From Udeniomyces pyricola (lineage: Eukaryota > Basidiomycota > Tremellomycetes > Cystofilobasidiales > Mrakiaceae): 64,000 bases of DNA. The notes under the pieces were generated by a model. That model saw only the letters and a list, made by a program, of their open reading frames with translations, made no database searches and was not told the origin of the DNA. The stretch lies in assembly GCA_039545295.1 (NCBI GenBank), contig BCIK01000003.1:1420721-1484720 (forward strand). Direction: 5' to 3'. The position numbers were made by a program, and so were the translations under genes. Below are positions 53,555 to 64,000 of the stretch, in pieces (positions within the stretch are counted from its first letter, which is position 1; each line of letters starts with the position of its first letter).

Positions 53555-55521
53555 ATGGACGTCTCTCAACAGCTCCAACTTATCGACCTCGATCTCTACA
53601 TCCGAGACCCTTCCTCGCCCCTCGCACGAGCCGAATGTGCCAAAGGTCAGTCGATCATGGTCAGCTTACTTGCAACATCCGTAATAAACCTGGAATATTC
53701 CATTCGAAGGTGCTCGTCAGATTTGTGTCTCATCAGGCCTAATCCTTCCGTTATAACCTGGTCCTAGCTGCCAACGCGCTCGTCCTGCAAGGCGCTCTCA
53801 TTCTCAAGACATCCTCCGTCTCAGCGAGCTCCAACAACCGCTTCCTCGACACGCTCGAGGACTACTTCAACCAGTCCCCCGAGCTTCTCGCCCAGGATGA
53901 ACGCCCTCAGTTTGGATTTCAAGTCGGGACTACGCTCGAGGTAACATGTATCGACATCTTCCCACTTGCTGTTCCTTACCGACGCATATTCCGCTCTCAA
54001 CGCTTCTTACCCTTCTGACTCCTCAGAACACTGAGAAACCCAAGTGTCACTCATCGCAAGAGTGCCAGAAGGTCATCCGCGACCTAGCGCCTGAAGAAAG
54101 GCCTCTCGATATGCACAACCAATTCGCAGACCCAAAGTGTCGGGTGAGTCCGACACAGGCACTCCTCGCAATTAGCCTGTGGCCAATGGCTTACTGCCTT
54201 TGTCCTTTCTTTTTTCTTCTTCCTTGTGTTACGCAGTTCTTCTGGAGGATGGGTGAGACCCCTCCTTATACGTCAGCGTTTGCACAGCAGTATATGGACA
54301 ACGTTGTCCCTCCGGCAGTAAGTCGGTTGTGCTTTATCAATGGGTTCGCTCGGCTCTCGTGGGCACGCTAACCTGTTCATACGCTGCTATACTCTTCAAG
54401 TTTGAGGATATTTGGAAGGAGACACTGGAATCTTATGGCGGTCTTCTCAAGTCGGCTGCTGAACATCTGGCAGTCATGATTGCCATCGGGTTTGACCTCG
54501 AACCCTCGCATTTCAAAGACGCTGGCCGCTACGGCCCTCATCTTCTCGCTCCTACAGCCACTGATCTCGAGCGCTTTGGCAAAAAGGACTCAATTTGGGC
54601 TGGATTCCATACCGATCTTAACGCACTCTCCATACATGGCCAGAGCAGGTCAGTTAGGCCCGTGTCTACCCCCGTCATGCAAGTAGGCGCAACGCTCATG
54701 GTTTGATCACTGGCACGATCTTTACTTCTTCAACAGATACCCCGGCCTTCATCTTTGGGGTCGCAACAGTGGTAAAAAGATCGCGGCACGGGTCCCGGAT
54801 GGCTGTCTGTTGGTGCAAGCTGGAAAGCAGCTAGAGATCGTCACTGGTGGCCTGGTCAAGGCCGGCTATCACGAGGTCTGCTGCACTGATGCGACGTTGG
54901 CTGCTATCGAGAAGAGAAAAGTGTCTCATCCTGATCGTCCCCTCTGGCGAATCTCTTCGACCTTTGTGAGTCTGTGACCTCCATCTTCATTCTGGTTCCG
55001 GGCCTGCACTTTACTGTGCAAGAGCAATTTGGTGCTAAAACTTCATACTTTTCCCATCAGTTCTATCATTTTTCGTCTGATCGTGAGTACTGAGCACAAT
55101 CTGCGGAGTTTGCGTGGAGTATCTCGTCGTCTGGGGTCTCTATTGACGATACACGTTATTGCACCCATCCTTCCTTCTCGCTATGCGTATGGCAATATTT
55201 GCTATACGATAATCACCTTGTTGTTGGCATGCCCTCTCTATGCTCTAAAAAAAACAGACGACATTACTCCTCTGCCCGAACTTGCGGCTCGGGCCAAAGA
55301 CCTACGACTCCGACTTGGCGAGACAGCTGAAGAGGAGCCGTACAAAGAATGGCGGGGAAAAAAGGTCCGTGAGATGTCAGCATTGTGAACTGTCCGACAC
55401 TGTCGGCATATCATCGCTGTCATACACCGCGGCTAATCTGAATTTCATGGACTGTGAATGGTTGATTCTTCAGGTTGGCGATGAAGTGCTGCATGAGCTG
55501 GGCTTGATTTCGCTGGTTTGA
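53555..55521 (+). CDS. 2-oxoglutarate/Fe(II)-dependent oxygenase family (IPNS-like)
   Basis: Start ATG 53555 (MDVSQQLQLIDLDLYIRDPS). Seen: ALVLQGALILKTSSVSASSN with RFLDTLEDYFNQSPELLAQD (the conserved N-terminal helix), FGFQVGTTLE, ERPLDMHNQFADPKCR, FFWRMGETPP, a helix WKETLESYGGLLKSAAEHLA, then FHTDLNALSIHGQS (His-x-Asp of the metal triad, about 54608-54650), YPGLHLWGRNSGKKIAARVP, GCLLVQAGKQLEIVTGG and GYHEV (distal His). DRPLWRISSTFFYHFSSD has the Arg-x-Ser pair that in this family binds 2-oxoglutarate. A hydrophilic tail ends VLHELGLISLV, stop 55519-55521. Many short exons; the one at about 55062-55085 is small. Substrate unknown; no biosynthetic cluster is visible next to it. Confidence 0.82.
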
Positions 55522-55586
55522 TGTGCGATGCGGAAGATGGTTTTTTATTTCGCTGGTTCGATGTGCAATGCGGACGATGGTTTTTC
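55507..55586 (+). repeat. 40-bp tandem duplication across the oxygenase stop codon
   Basis: Two copies of a 40-base unit beginning ATTTCGCTGG (55507-55546 and 55547-55586), with four or so differences. The first copy contains the last codons and stop of the oxygenase; the second lies in the 3' UTR. Confidence 0.85.
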
Positions 55587-56001
55587 AGTAGCTGAAGGCA
55601 GTGACCAGATACGATAGAGTGTATATATGATCATGTGCCGGCGTGACCACTGGCAGCTGGATATATATTTACGATACGTAATCTCAGGTCCCCGACTCCT
55701 TAATACATATTGATGGCTATACAGACATTACATACAGACATTATATATAGCTAAGTGGTGCTATGGCTCAGGCAGGCTCAATCCGCGCAGGCACGATGGC
55801 GCATGAGCGTATAGATACAGATCTGGCTCATGACGTCGATCACATCGTTTGTTTGTCTTGCTGGCTGCTGGTGCTTGTCTGCAGCTGATGTGCTGCAGAT
55901 GGATTTATGGCTTTGAGCTCAGCGCGCTCTGCAGCGCTCGGCTAAAATTGTCCCTCTCATATCTAGCTTACCCTTATGAAGCGTGAAGCTTGCAGCTGAC
56001 C

Positions 56002-56023
56002 GGCGCTGCAGCACTGCAGCGCC
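56002..56023. repeat. 22-bp palindrome GGCGCTGCAG-CA-CTGCAGCGCC
   Basis: Perfect 10-base inverted arms with a 2-base centre. Several other CTGCAG words lie nearby (about 55880, 55894, 55932), so this is part of a cluster and may be a dimer-binding site or a cruciform-prone sequence. Confidence 0.65.
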
Positions 56024-56128
56024 CTGGTTACTGGTTGCCCCTCGGGCCTCGATATTCGATAGTTACCCCTCATATTATTACGACGACCGTAGTTGACGCC
56101 CGCTACCCGCTCCGACCCATTCAGTCCA

Positions 56129-56151
56129 CCCCCCCACCCCCCCACCCCCCC
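56129..56151 (-). repeat. Three C7 runs, period 8 (G-rich on minus strand)
   Basis: Runs of seven C at 56129-56135, 56137-56143 and 56145-56151 separated by single A. They lie about 33 to 55 bases upstream of the TBC gene ATG, in the probable 5' UTR. The minus strand could form a G-quadruplex and the plus strand an i-motif. Confidence 0.7.
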
Positions 56152-56183
56152 AAAGTACCCGCATCATCCCAGCAGTTCTTCCG

Positions 56184-59100
56184 ATGAGTCTTCCATCTCA
56201 TCTCCGGTCATTCAAGGAGAACAGCAAAGAGGAGTCCACACGGGACTTCTTCAATGTACCGAGACATCTCCCATCTGACGACCTCAAGTCAAAGGTCGTC
56301 AGTCCCCAAGGCGGCGGTATGGATGGCATCTCATGCGTTCTTAGCATAGAAGGAGAAGCCGTCCACGTGAGTCTTATCTGTCACTACTTCTGACTCCTCA
56401 AGGCAGTCCCAGGTCGAGAGTTGTTGGCACAAGCGAACAAAGCCCGGAACGCGTGCCCAATCACAACTTGAAGGCAGCAAACAGTTCCAATGCATACCCA
56501 TTCGCATGTGCTGATGACTCGCTTCGCTCTTGACTCAACTCTTTTCCAACATACATAGGCTGGCCGATTGTACCTCCTCCCACCATTTCTGTGCTTCGTC
56601 AGTCTCGACCGACGTTCAGCCCGCTTCAGGTGAGCCTCCTTGTCCGCACAACTGGTGTTGTCATCAACCCTTCCCCCCCCCCCCTCCCTCCCGCCTACTT
56701 CTCCTCTTCTCCGTTGATGCTGAGCCAGATGGACTGACGCTATGCACCTTTATGCTCTCACATCCTCTTTAGCATACCACTATTCTGTATCAGAAGGGTC
56801 GAGAGACTCAATAGTCGAGCGGGGGTGTTCGCCCTCGGTGTTGGTCTCTGGCATGGGTTACGAATCGTTTGTCCTCTTACCTCGCTCCGCCCGCAGTCTT
56901 CCTTTTCCCTCTGACTATCTAAGCTGATGTGAGCCCCATTGGCGGGCCTACTTACGCGACAGATTCTTCAACTTACCAGTCTTCTCCCTACGGCTGAGCA
57001 CTTCTGTGTTCTTCTAAGAGAAGCTCTGCGGGCTCAGGTCCCAATGATGAAGGCTCTCAAAGGTTTTACTGCGTGCGTGTTGAATGTCGCTCGCTTGTTC
57101 GGCATCCAGCTGAGAAATTATACTTAAACATCTGTGTTGACTGCTTGAGCTTTTGATAAACATATACATTCCCATATAATCTAGTACACTATACTCAGAG
57201 TATCTACTTGTGGCCACCAACGCAGATGAGGACGCAGGAGGAATCGTGGCGAGCGGTAGTTTAGAAGGTGATGCTAGGGGACCTGGAGGTGAGGGGAAGG
57301 GCGAGTATCATCGAGGACTCGGAGAAGTTTTTGGCTTCCCGGGGGATGCACGCAAGCTAAGAGAAAGGAGCAAGATCAAACTGTGGCGAGAATATTTCTC
57401 TATGCATGGTCGCTCCTTAACCTTGCTTCGCTACCCGTCATTCCAGCGACTTCTTCAGGTTGGACTACCTTCTCGACTCCGCGGAGAGCTTTGGGAAACC
57501 CTTTCCGGATCCATTTGTGAGTTACTGTGTCGTTTCGGTCTGAGCTTTCGGCCGTGCACTGGTTCCCGTCTACTGATACTTGTGTTCTCCCCACGACTCT
57601 TCATAGATACCCGCTACGCCAACAAGGGTCTCTATCAGACGATCCTCGACGACAACAAAGGAACGATCACGCCAGCGACCGAGGAAATTGAGAAAGATCT
57701 GTATCGATCGCTCCCAGAGTATAAAGGTTTCCAATCAGAAGAGGGCATTGGAAGCCTGCGCCGGGTCCTGACGGCTTATTCTTTCCGAAACCCGGAGCTA
57801 GGGTGTGAGTCGCCTCATACACTTGATTCAGGTGATATTGGTCGATGCTCATGATTGACAATAATCCTTATTCTCCCTTTGTGCGCTCACAGACTGTCAG
57901 GCAATGAATCTAGTCGTGCGTAGCACGACTCCTCGACCTGCTGCCGCACGAAGGCGGGACGTACACTGACACGATCCCTCATGATCTATTATCATAGGTT
58001 GCTGCAATTCTCATGTAAGTCAGAGTATACAACTGCCGTATTTGCACATGTTATGGTCCCCGATCTTCTGAGCTGATGTAAGATGGGGCCGATGGAAATC
58101 AGTTACATGTCAGAAGAGCAAGCATTTTATCTTCTCGAGGTTCTCTGCGACCGTCTATTGGTGCGTTTGCGCTTGACCAAGCCTTCGTGTGTCCTTCCTG
58201 ACCAAGACGACTCAAACGTACGTTTCTTTTGCCATAGCCCGGCTACTACTCACCCTCGATGCACGGCACTTTGCTGGATCAGAAAGTGTTTGAAGCATTA
58301 GTTGGTCGGTGCTTGCCCATGATTTCCGAGCATCTGGCGAGTGTCGACGTTCAGCTCTCAGTTGCCTGTCTGCCGTATGTTCCCTCAGCCTTTTTAAATG
58401 ATGCATTTCGAAATGATTCAACTGCCCGTGTCGGTACTGACTCACTGATCGTTCGCTGCTACAGCTGGTTCCTGAGTCTATACATCAACTCGATGCCCCT
58501 CATTTTTGCTTTCCGCGTCATCGATTGCTTTGTAGCTATGGGACCGAAAGTCCTATTCCAAATCGCTCTTGCCATTCTCAAGCAGAACGGGGAAGCTCTT
58601 CTTGGGGTTACTGATGATGGAATGCTCATCAGGTACATTTGACGCCATTGGTGATTTCAAAGAGCAGATAACTCATACTGACATCATGAGCTATACTCTC
58701 TTCTTTTCCGCAGCCTTATGAGGAATTACTTTGCGACGATTGGTGACTCTGCTCATCCTGGTCATGAAGATCCTCGCGTTCGAGCCATCACCAATTTTCA
58801 AGAGCTTCTGGGTGAGGCTCTTGTCGGTCCCTTTCGCATTTGAACGAGCAGACCAAGCTGCTAACAGCTTGCTTCTCATTCAGTCGTTGCCTTCCGAGAG
58901 TTTTCCGTCATCACAGAGGAAACGATCCAGACAGAACGCACCCGGTTCCGCTCCGTTATTGCGGACGAGATCGAATCCTTCTCCAAGCGAGCGGCCATTC
59001 GGAACCTCAAGACCACCGGCAAGTTTACAAAGGAACAGACCAACATCATATACGATCGATTCTTCACTGCCGTTTGTACCCCCCAGGGCGGCGGTGAAGT

Positions 59101-60912
59101 CTCTCCAAGCCCATCTATCGCTACGCCTCCCTTGGGTGGAGAAGAAAGCCGACCTGAAACACGGCTCGACCTGCGCACTTTCCGGTAAGCCGATCAAGGC
59201 GTAAATGTGCTTTCTGGAAGCTGAGTGGGCGATCCGTCTAACGCACTCGCACATATCTGGCACATCAGCGTTTTCTTGAGTGAAGTCGCCACGTGGGCCC
59301 GCGAAGACGTCGAAATTTCCAACCTTGGCTTCACCCGCATCGATCGTCAAGTGGCCGATCATGAGCTCATCGACAGGATTTTCTATTCGTTCGATCGATC
59401 GGCTAAGGGTGCGCTCTCACTTCAGGTATGCAATCAAACTGTTCTGACTGGGTTGATTCAATCGTCGTTGAGAAACCGCTGATATTTTTGCTTCGGGCCC
59501 TAGGACATTGTTCTTGGTCTCAATAGTATCATCCACGTCGGTCTCATGGAGAGTGTCGAGTTCTGGTTCAATCTGTTTGACAACAAGTAGGTCACTATCA
59601 TTGTCCCGAGTCTTTTGGGGTAGCAAATTTCTAAGCCGTCGGGGATGTCAGCTGAAGTGGTTCAATTTACATTTCCAGTCGCGATGGATTTCTCACCAAA
59701 GACGAGGTACTCAGCCTGTCTGAATGCTTGCTTTTCGTTTTCCGGTGGGTTCAACTACGTTCTATGCAAATACACGAAGTCGCATGCGTCTGACCCTTCA
59801 AATTTCGTCTCAAATCGGGCCATTCAGTAACGAGCCGGGGGATTCGTTCCTTGCAGCTGTTTCCAAGTTCATCATCAACGCGTATGAGGTAAATTTTGGG
59901 GTATATATCTTTTCGGATCTCCGAACTTGATAGATAGCATGCCTCATCCTTTTGTTATTCGCATGCACCACAGTTCGGCGACGCAACTTCTCCTGCTTCA
60001 ATCAGCCCACCAACTGAGGTTGCGGAGTCATCGACGGAGCCTAGTGTCACTCGACCGCGATCTGATTCGACAACCACTCCCGGTCACCACTCGGCGGCCT
60101 ACCTATCCCTTGCAACGTTCAGGATGGTTGTATTGGCAGATGAAGTGCTCGAATCTTTCTTCGAATCCGACTTGTCGCATTCGTTCCAGCTTCTTCCTGT
60201 CGCCGATTACAAAGCGGAAAGAGAAGCTAAAGCAGGCTTGCTCGGCGGTATGAAATCGCTTATTCTGACAGACGAAAACAAATCCATGTTCAACAAGGTG
60301 AGTATGACGTTTCTCACCAGATCTAACCGCGTTTGACCAATGCTAAGCCCCGATTAACTTCCCGTGTGTGCCCTATGGTGGGTACTTTCTTCAGTGGGCC
60401 GACAGTGTTGGCTCGAGATTTGGTCGCCATTCTACCGTCCACCGTCCAGCTATAGGCAAGCCAGAAACAGACCTCAAGCCTCGCGAGTCACTTTTATCTC
60501 CTTTGCACAGGAACCGTCGACCGTCAGTTTCCTCAGTCGCCTCGGTCGCGACATCCTCCTCAATTACCACTCTCTCCATGGAAAAGAAGGAAAAGGAGGA
60601 GAAGGAGATGGTTCAACGTGCCAACGAAGCCGTCTTGGAGCGACCGCGATTCGAGATCGACCAAGTTGGAGACGACACCACCGATCCCGACGACGGACAA
60701 GGAGGCCAAGACGAGGACGAGGATGTCATGGACGAAGTAGGTCGATCTGCTTGTTTGACACCAAAACACCATGTGTTGATTGTGTGATCTGCTCACAATC
60801 TGTCCTGCCTCTGTAATCATATATGATTCAGGTCGACGCCTTCCTCAAGGCCGAAGGCGAAGATAACGCCCTGACTGGCAAGGACGCCGAAGCTGCAAAG
60901 GGTTCGTCATGA
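56184..60912 (+). CDS. GRAM-TBC-EF-hand Rab GTPase-activating protein (TBC1D8/9, Gyp2/Mdr1 type)
   Basis: Start ATG 56184 (MSLPSHLRSFKENSKEESTR). A GRAM-like segment follows (GRLYLLPPFLCFVSLDRRSA, about 56560-56620), then a linker with KLRERSKIKLWREYF. The TBC domain starts with LLQVGLPSRLRGELWETLSG; TEEIEKDLYRSLPEY (about 57678-57722) contains the IxxDxxR arginine finger, and YCQAMNLV, restored by splicing near 57893, is the YxQ glutamine finger (family YCQGMN). GPKVLFQIALAILKQNGEAL continues the domain. After the TBC come DRIFYSFDRSAKGALSLQD and FWFNLFDNNRDGFLTKDEVL, an EF-hand pair of which the second has a good calcium loop (DNNRDGFLTKDE). A Ser-rich C-terminus ends KGSS with stop 60910-60912. 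It should stimulate GTP hydrolysis by a Rab in membrane traffic. About fifteen exons. Confidence 0.9.
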
Positions 60913-61195
60913 TGTTTCTAAAGTCACCTTCCATGCCTGCCCTTCGATTGTGAGCAGCACGAACTATGTGATTGATGGTTGTATGTTTTGATGACACGCT
61001 GTTGCAGCTTTGTTGACCGCTGAACCGATGTTGTAACCGGGTCTTGGCTCCCTTACGGTTTGCTCCTGCTGCGTTTCCCTTGTTTCAGTTGATGAGCTTA
61101 TGATGGTTCTTTTGTACCGATGCAGCCATGACCAAGAAAAAGATTATGAGAGAATAAACGATCATGTATATCTAGAGTTCGAAAAACCGATTCGT
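60913..61195. other. Convergent 3' region between the TBC and TypA genes
   Basis: Mixed sequence without a visible gene or repeat. Confidence 0.45.
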
Positions 61196-64000
61196 CTATG
61201 GTGGCGTATCGCCATCGAACATGATCGCATTTCTGCGCAAGGCAGAAGATTTCTTCCTTCCTAGAGAAGTCAACTCGCGCTTCCTGAGACGTATGTTCTA
61301 CATGTGTAAGTTTGTGTAAGACGTCCAATATCAGCAAAGACGATCACTCGCCGGTGGACAAAGGAAGGAAAATCACGTTCACTAACCGTGGGCGTAATCT
61401 CGATGAGCTCATCGTCAGCACAGTAAGCGATTGTCTCTTCCAAAGTCTGCAAGGGAGAGGAAACAGAGACGAGGATTGCATTAGAGGATGTTCGAGATGA
61501 ATAATTGCAAGACAGGTGAAGACCAACCATGACTCGAGGCGGGGCACAAAAGTTGGCATCGTCCTTGCCGGCGGCCCGGAAGTTGGTGAGGCTGGAAGGG
61601 AGGGAAACACCAATATCGACTACGTTAGATACGACGATCGTCGGTGCGGAGCCAGAATATTGAGCACTTACGCCTTGGTTTTGCATGGGTTGAGCTCGAG
61701 GTCGTCATTTTTGTTGCCTTCGCCGATAACGAGACCAGGATAGACTGCAAGTGTAGAAGATGACATACCCCCAGTCTGTCAGCACCTGTCCGAGACAACA
61801 GCATAGCAGCGAACCTCAAAGAAACAAACGCATAGAGAGAATGACGACGAAACCTACCCTTGTCTCCGGGCTTGATGAACATTATGCCTCGGGCCTGAAG
61901 AGGCATGATGGCATAAGATGAGGCTTCTCCGTTGACGCCAGAGATAAGACAACCTTTACGCGAATTGCCAAAGTCGCCCTTGTAGGGTTCGTATCCCTTG
62001 AAGATGTGGTTGAGGGTCCTGAAAAGACAGAAGATTACAAAGACATGATTCCAGGATTACAAGATAAAAGAGGGACGAACGAGAGGGTGAAAATAGTCAG
62101 GCACGATTAAGCGACCAGTATCTTGCAAACTACTCCGGACTTACCCTTGACCGTGAACGTCGTTGCTGAATTCACCAGAAACATAGCCGAGGAGACCTCT
62201 CGCAGGAACCTCCATGACGACCTTGACCTTGCCGTCCTCCTCGTCATAAGACAGAATTTCAGCTTTTCGTTTCGAGAGCTTCTCGATGACCAGACCAATG
62301 TACTTGCTGTCGACGTTGATGGTAACCTCCTCAATCGGCTCAAACACTTTGCCCGTCTGAGAGCTCTTCTTCAAGAGTGCCTGTGGAGGCGAGACAGCAA
62401 GCTCGAAACCCTCCCGTCGGAGCGTTTCGAGAAGGACACCAAGGTGAAGAACACCTCGACCTCGGATCTCGAGCGATTCGGCGCCGTCGGGATCATCGAT
62501 GACTTTGAGGGCAACATTAGTCTCAGCCTCCTTGTAGAGTCGCTCCTTGATGATTCCGGCAGTGAGCTTCGTGCCTTCTTGTCCAGCAAAGGGCGAGTCG
62601 TTTGGCGAAACGAACATAGAGATGGTCGGCGGGTCGAGAGGAGTAGACTTGATGCAAGGAGAGTATAGAGAAAAGAAACAGAGTAGGCTTTAGGTCCGGT
62701 CTTGGCCAAAGAAAGAGATAAAAAGACTCTTAAACATGGCTCTTTCGCGAGTCAAAGCTTTACATACTGGGAGAGGGCTAGGGTCCGGGTCGTCCTCGGC
62801 GCAGATAGTAACGTTAACTCCTCCTCCGACGACACCAGCAATGCTGACAATCTCTCCCGCAGCAGCTTTGTCCACAGCAACCTTTTCGAGTCCAGTTCGT
62901 CCGAAGATCTTCGTAACCTTGCCGGCTCCAATTTGTTTGCCCTCAGGATCGATGGAGATGAGCTTGGAGCCAAGCTTGATCTCACCCGATTCAATCCTGC
63001 CAAGGTAGAGCGTACCAACAAATGTGTCGCTGTCAATCTGCGTAGTGAGCATCTTGAACGGCTTGGATCGATCGAGTCGCGTCGGTGCAGGGACCTCGGA
63101 GAGGATCAGATCGAAGAGAGAAATCATGTCGTTGGCAGGGGCAATGTTGACCGATTCTTGATCAGAGGTTGGTATGGCAGGCGGAGTTAACGAAGCCCAT
63201 CCTTGCTTAGCCGATGCATAGATGATGGGGTACTCCATTTGATCGTCGCTCGCACCAAGTGCGGCGAAGAGATCGAGAATGTCGGAATCCACCTGCTCCG
63301 GACGGGCAGTCGATCGATCGGCCTTGTTCATGACAACGATAGGCCTAGTTTCAGCGAGGTCAGAGGAAGAACCGTGAGTGAGCGACTGATTTTCCCCAAA
63401 TAGTCCACGCTCAACGTGGTTTTGACGCTAAAGAGCTCACTTGAGGCCAGCCTTGAGGGCCTTGCCGAGAACAAATCGGGTTTGGGTCGACGGACCCTCG
63501 GTCGCATCGACAACGAGTAGGACGCCATCAACCATGGAAAGGACTCGTTCGACCTCTCCTCCAAAATCAGCGTGACCAGGAGTATCGACAATACTGTGAA
63601 GGGGGAAGAGAACGGACGAAGAAAAAGCATACACGTCGGTCAGAAAGGTCAACGTCCGTCGCCGATGGGGTAAGCCGGATCGGACTGTGCGGGTCCTAAA
63701 CAAGGCGAGATGAGCGGCCCTACTTGATAAGATGACCGTTGTAGTTGACCGATGTACACTTGGACAAGATGGTGATGCCTCGCTCCTTCTCGAGGTCATT
63801 GGAGTCCATGGCACGGGTAGTGAAGCCGGAATCCATGCCGGCCCCACCGGTGGCGAGGAGCGCGCTCTCGCTCGCCTTAGCGATTGTGCCAGATTGACGA
63901 AGGAGCTGGTCCACAAGGGTCGTCTTGCCATGATCTACGTGCGCGATGACGGCGAGGGTTCTGATGTGGGAGAGAGAGATGTGGCCATCGGGGTCCGTCT
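61196..64000 (-). CDS. TypA/BipA-type translational GTPase, probably organellar; 5' end outside the window
   Basis: The frame runs off the right edge; stop 61198-61196. Visible from the N-terminal side: [20 protein letters not shown] (G1), [17 protein letters not shown] (G2 region), [20 protein letters not shown] (G3), [17 protein letters not shown] (G4), [12 protein letters not shown] (G5). Then beta-barrel domain 2 ([20 protein letters not shown]), [32 protein letters not shown] (the EF-G-like C-terminal part), [40 protein letters not shown] and [18 protein letters not shown] final exon starting [12 protein letters not shown] restores the family C-terminus. BipA binds ribosomes like EF-G and LepA. 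A mitochondrial role is inferred because eukaryotic copies are organellar, but the presequence lies outside this window. All GTPase motifs are intact. Confidence 0.93.

Larger units (their letters stand above)
55522..56183. other. Intergenic region with palindromes and C-runs before the TBC gene
   Basis: AT-rich (55620-55760), then a cluster of CTGCAG and CAGCTG words (55870-56025) including a 22-base palindrome, then three C7 runs just before the TBC ATG. No coding sequence. Confidence 0.55.

Noticed and set aside
1..64000. CRISPR array, tRNA, rRNA or intact transposon
   Set aside because: No regular spaced repeats, no cloverleaf with a TTC-loop consensus, and no transposase or reverse-transcriptase motifs were seen by reading; a covariance-model search would be needed for certainty.

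Overview
This window looks like nuclear DNA of a basidiomycete fungus, probably yeast-like. The genes are long and split by many introns, mostly 50 to 150 bases, with GT..AG borders and CTNAC-like branch sites. Strands alternate, intergenic gaps are 0.2 to 1.8 kb, and every recognisable product is a eukaryotic housekeeping or fungal protein. The exact genus cannot be read from the window; a tremellomycete-type or similar intron-dense yeast is my guess. I see no tRNA, rRNA, CRISPR array or intact transposon. One 100-N assembly gap lies at 39909-40008.

Layout: 1-202, 5' end of an unidentified gene (minus). 956-4717, glycerol-3-phosphate acyltransferase SCT1/GPT2 (minus). 5224-8094, candidate augmin subunit 6 (plus). 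8730-13482, splicing factor SF3B1/Hsh155 (plus). 14054-18404, secreted subtilisin-like protease with a collagen-like segment (minus). 19628-21516, unidentified multi-exon gene (plus). 21873-24470, mitochondrial methionyl-tRNA synthetase (minus). 24882-26837, BuGZ/ZNF207 (plus). 27572-29037, ESCRT factor Ist1 (minus). 29630-32718, SUMO-activating enzyme Uba2 (plus). 33278-34303, intronless 341-codon ORF (minus). 34935-37024, WASP/Las17 (plus). 37266-38766, unidentified secreted protein (minus). 39524-42275, Opi1-type regulator (plus). 42608-45388, WDR70 (minus). 45613-47130, two-TM protein resembling Aim11 (plus). 47610-49328, F-box/LRR-like protein (minus). 49329-51169, unresolved region bordered by 7-bp repeats. 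51170-52799, mARC-like MOSC protein (plus). 53555-55521, 2-oxoglutarate/Fe(II) oxygenase family (plus). 56184-60912, GRAM-TBC-EF-hand Rab GAP (plus). 61196-64000, TypA/BipA GTPase, 5' end outside the window (minus).

The genes do not form a pathway cluster. They are a normal mixture of membrane lipid synthesis and its control (SCT1, OPI1), RNA processing (SF3B1), organelle translation (MetRS, TypA), SUMO, ESCRT, actin and spindle functions. Divergent pairs with short shared promoters are GPAT/augmin, MetRS/BuGZ, IST1/UBA2, secreted protein/OPI1, and WDR70/Aim11-like. No clear new multi-gene system is visible. The most interesting points are the unresolved region at 49.3-51.1 kb, the unidentified genes at 19.6-21.5, 33.3-34.3 and 37.3-38.8 kb, a possible transmembrane tail on Ist1, and a natural Arg at the SF3B1 position equivalent to human Lys666.
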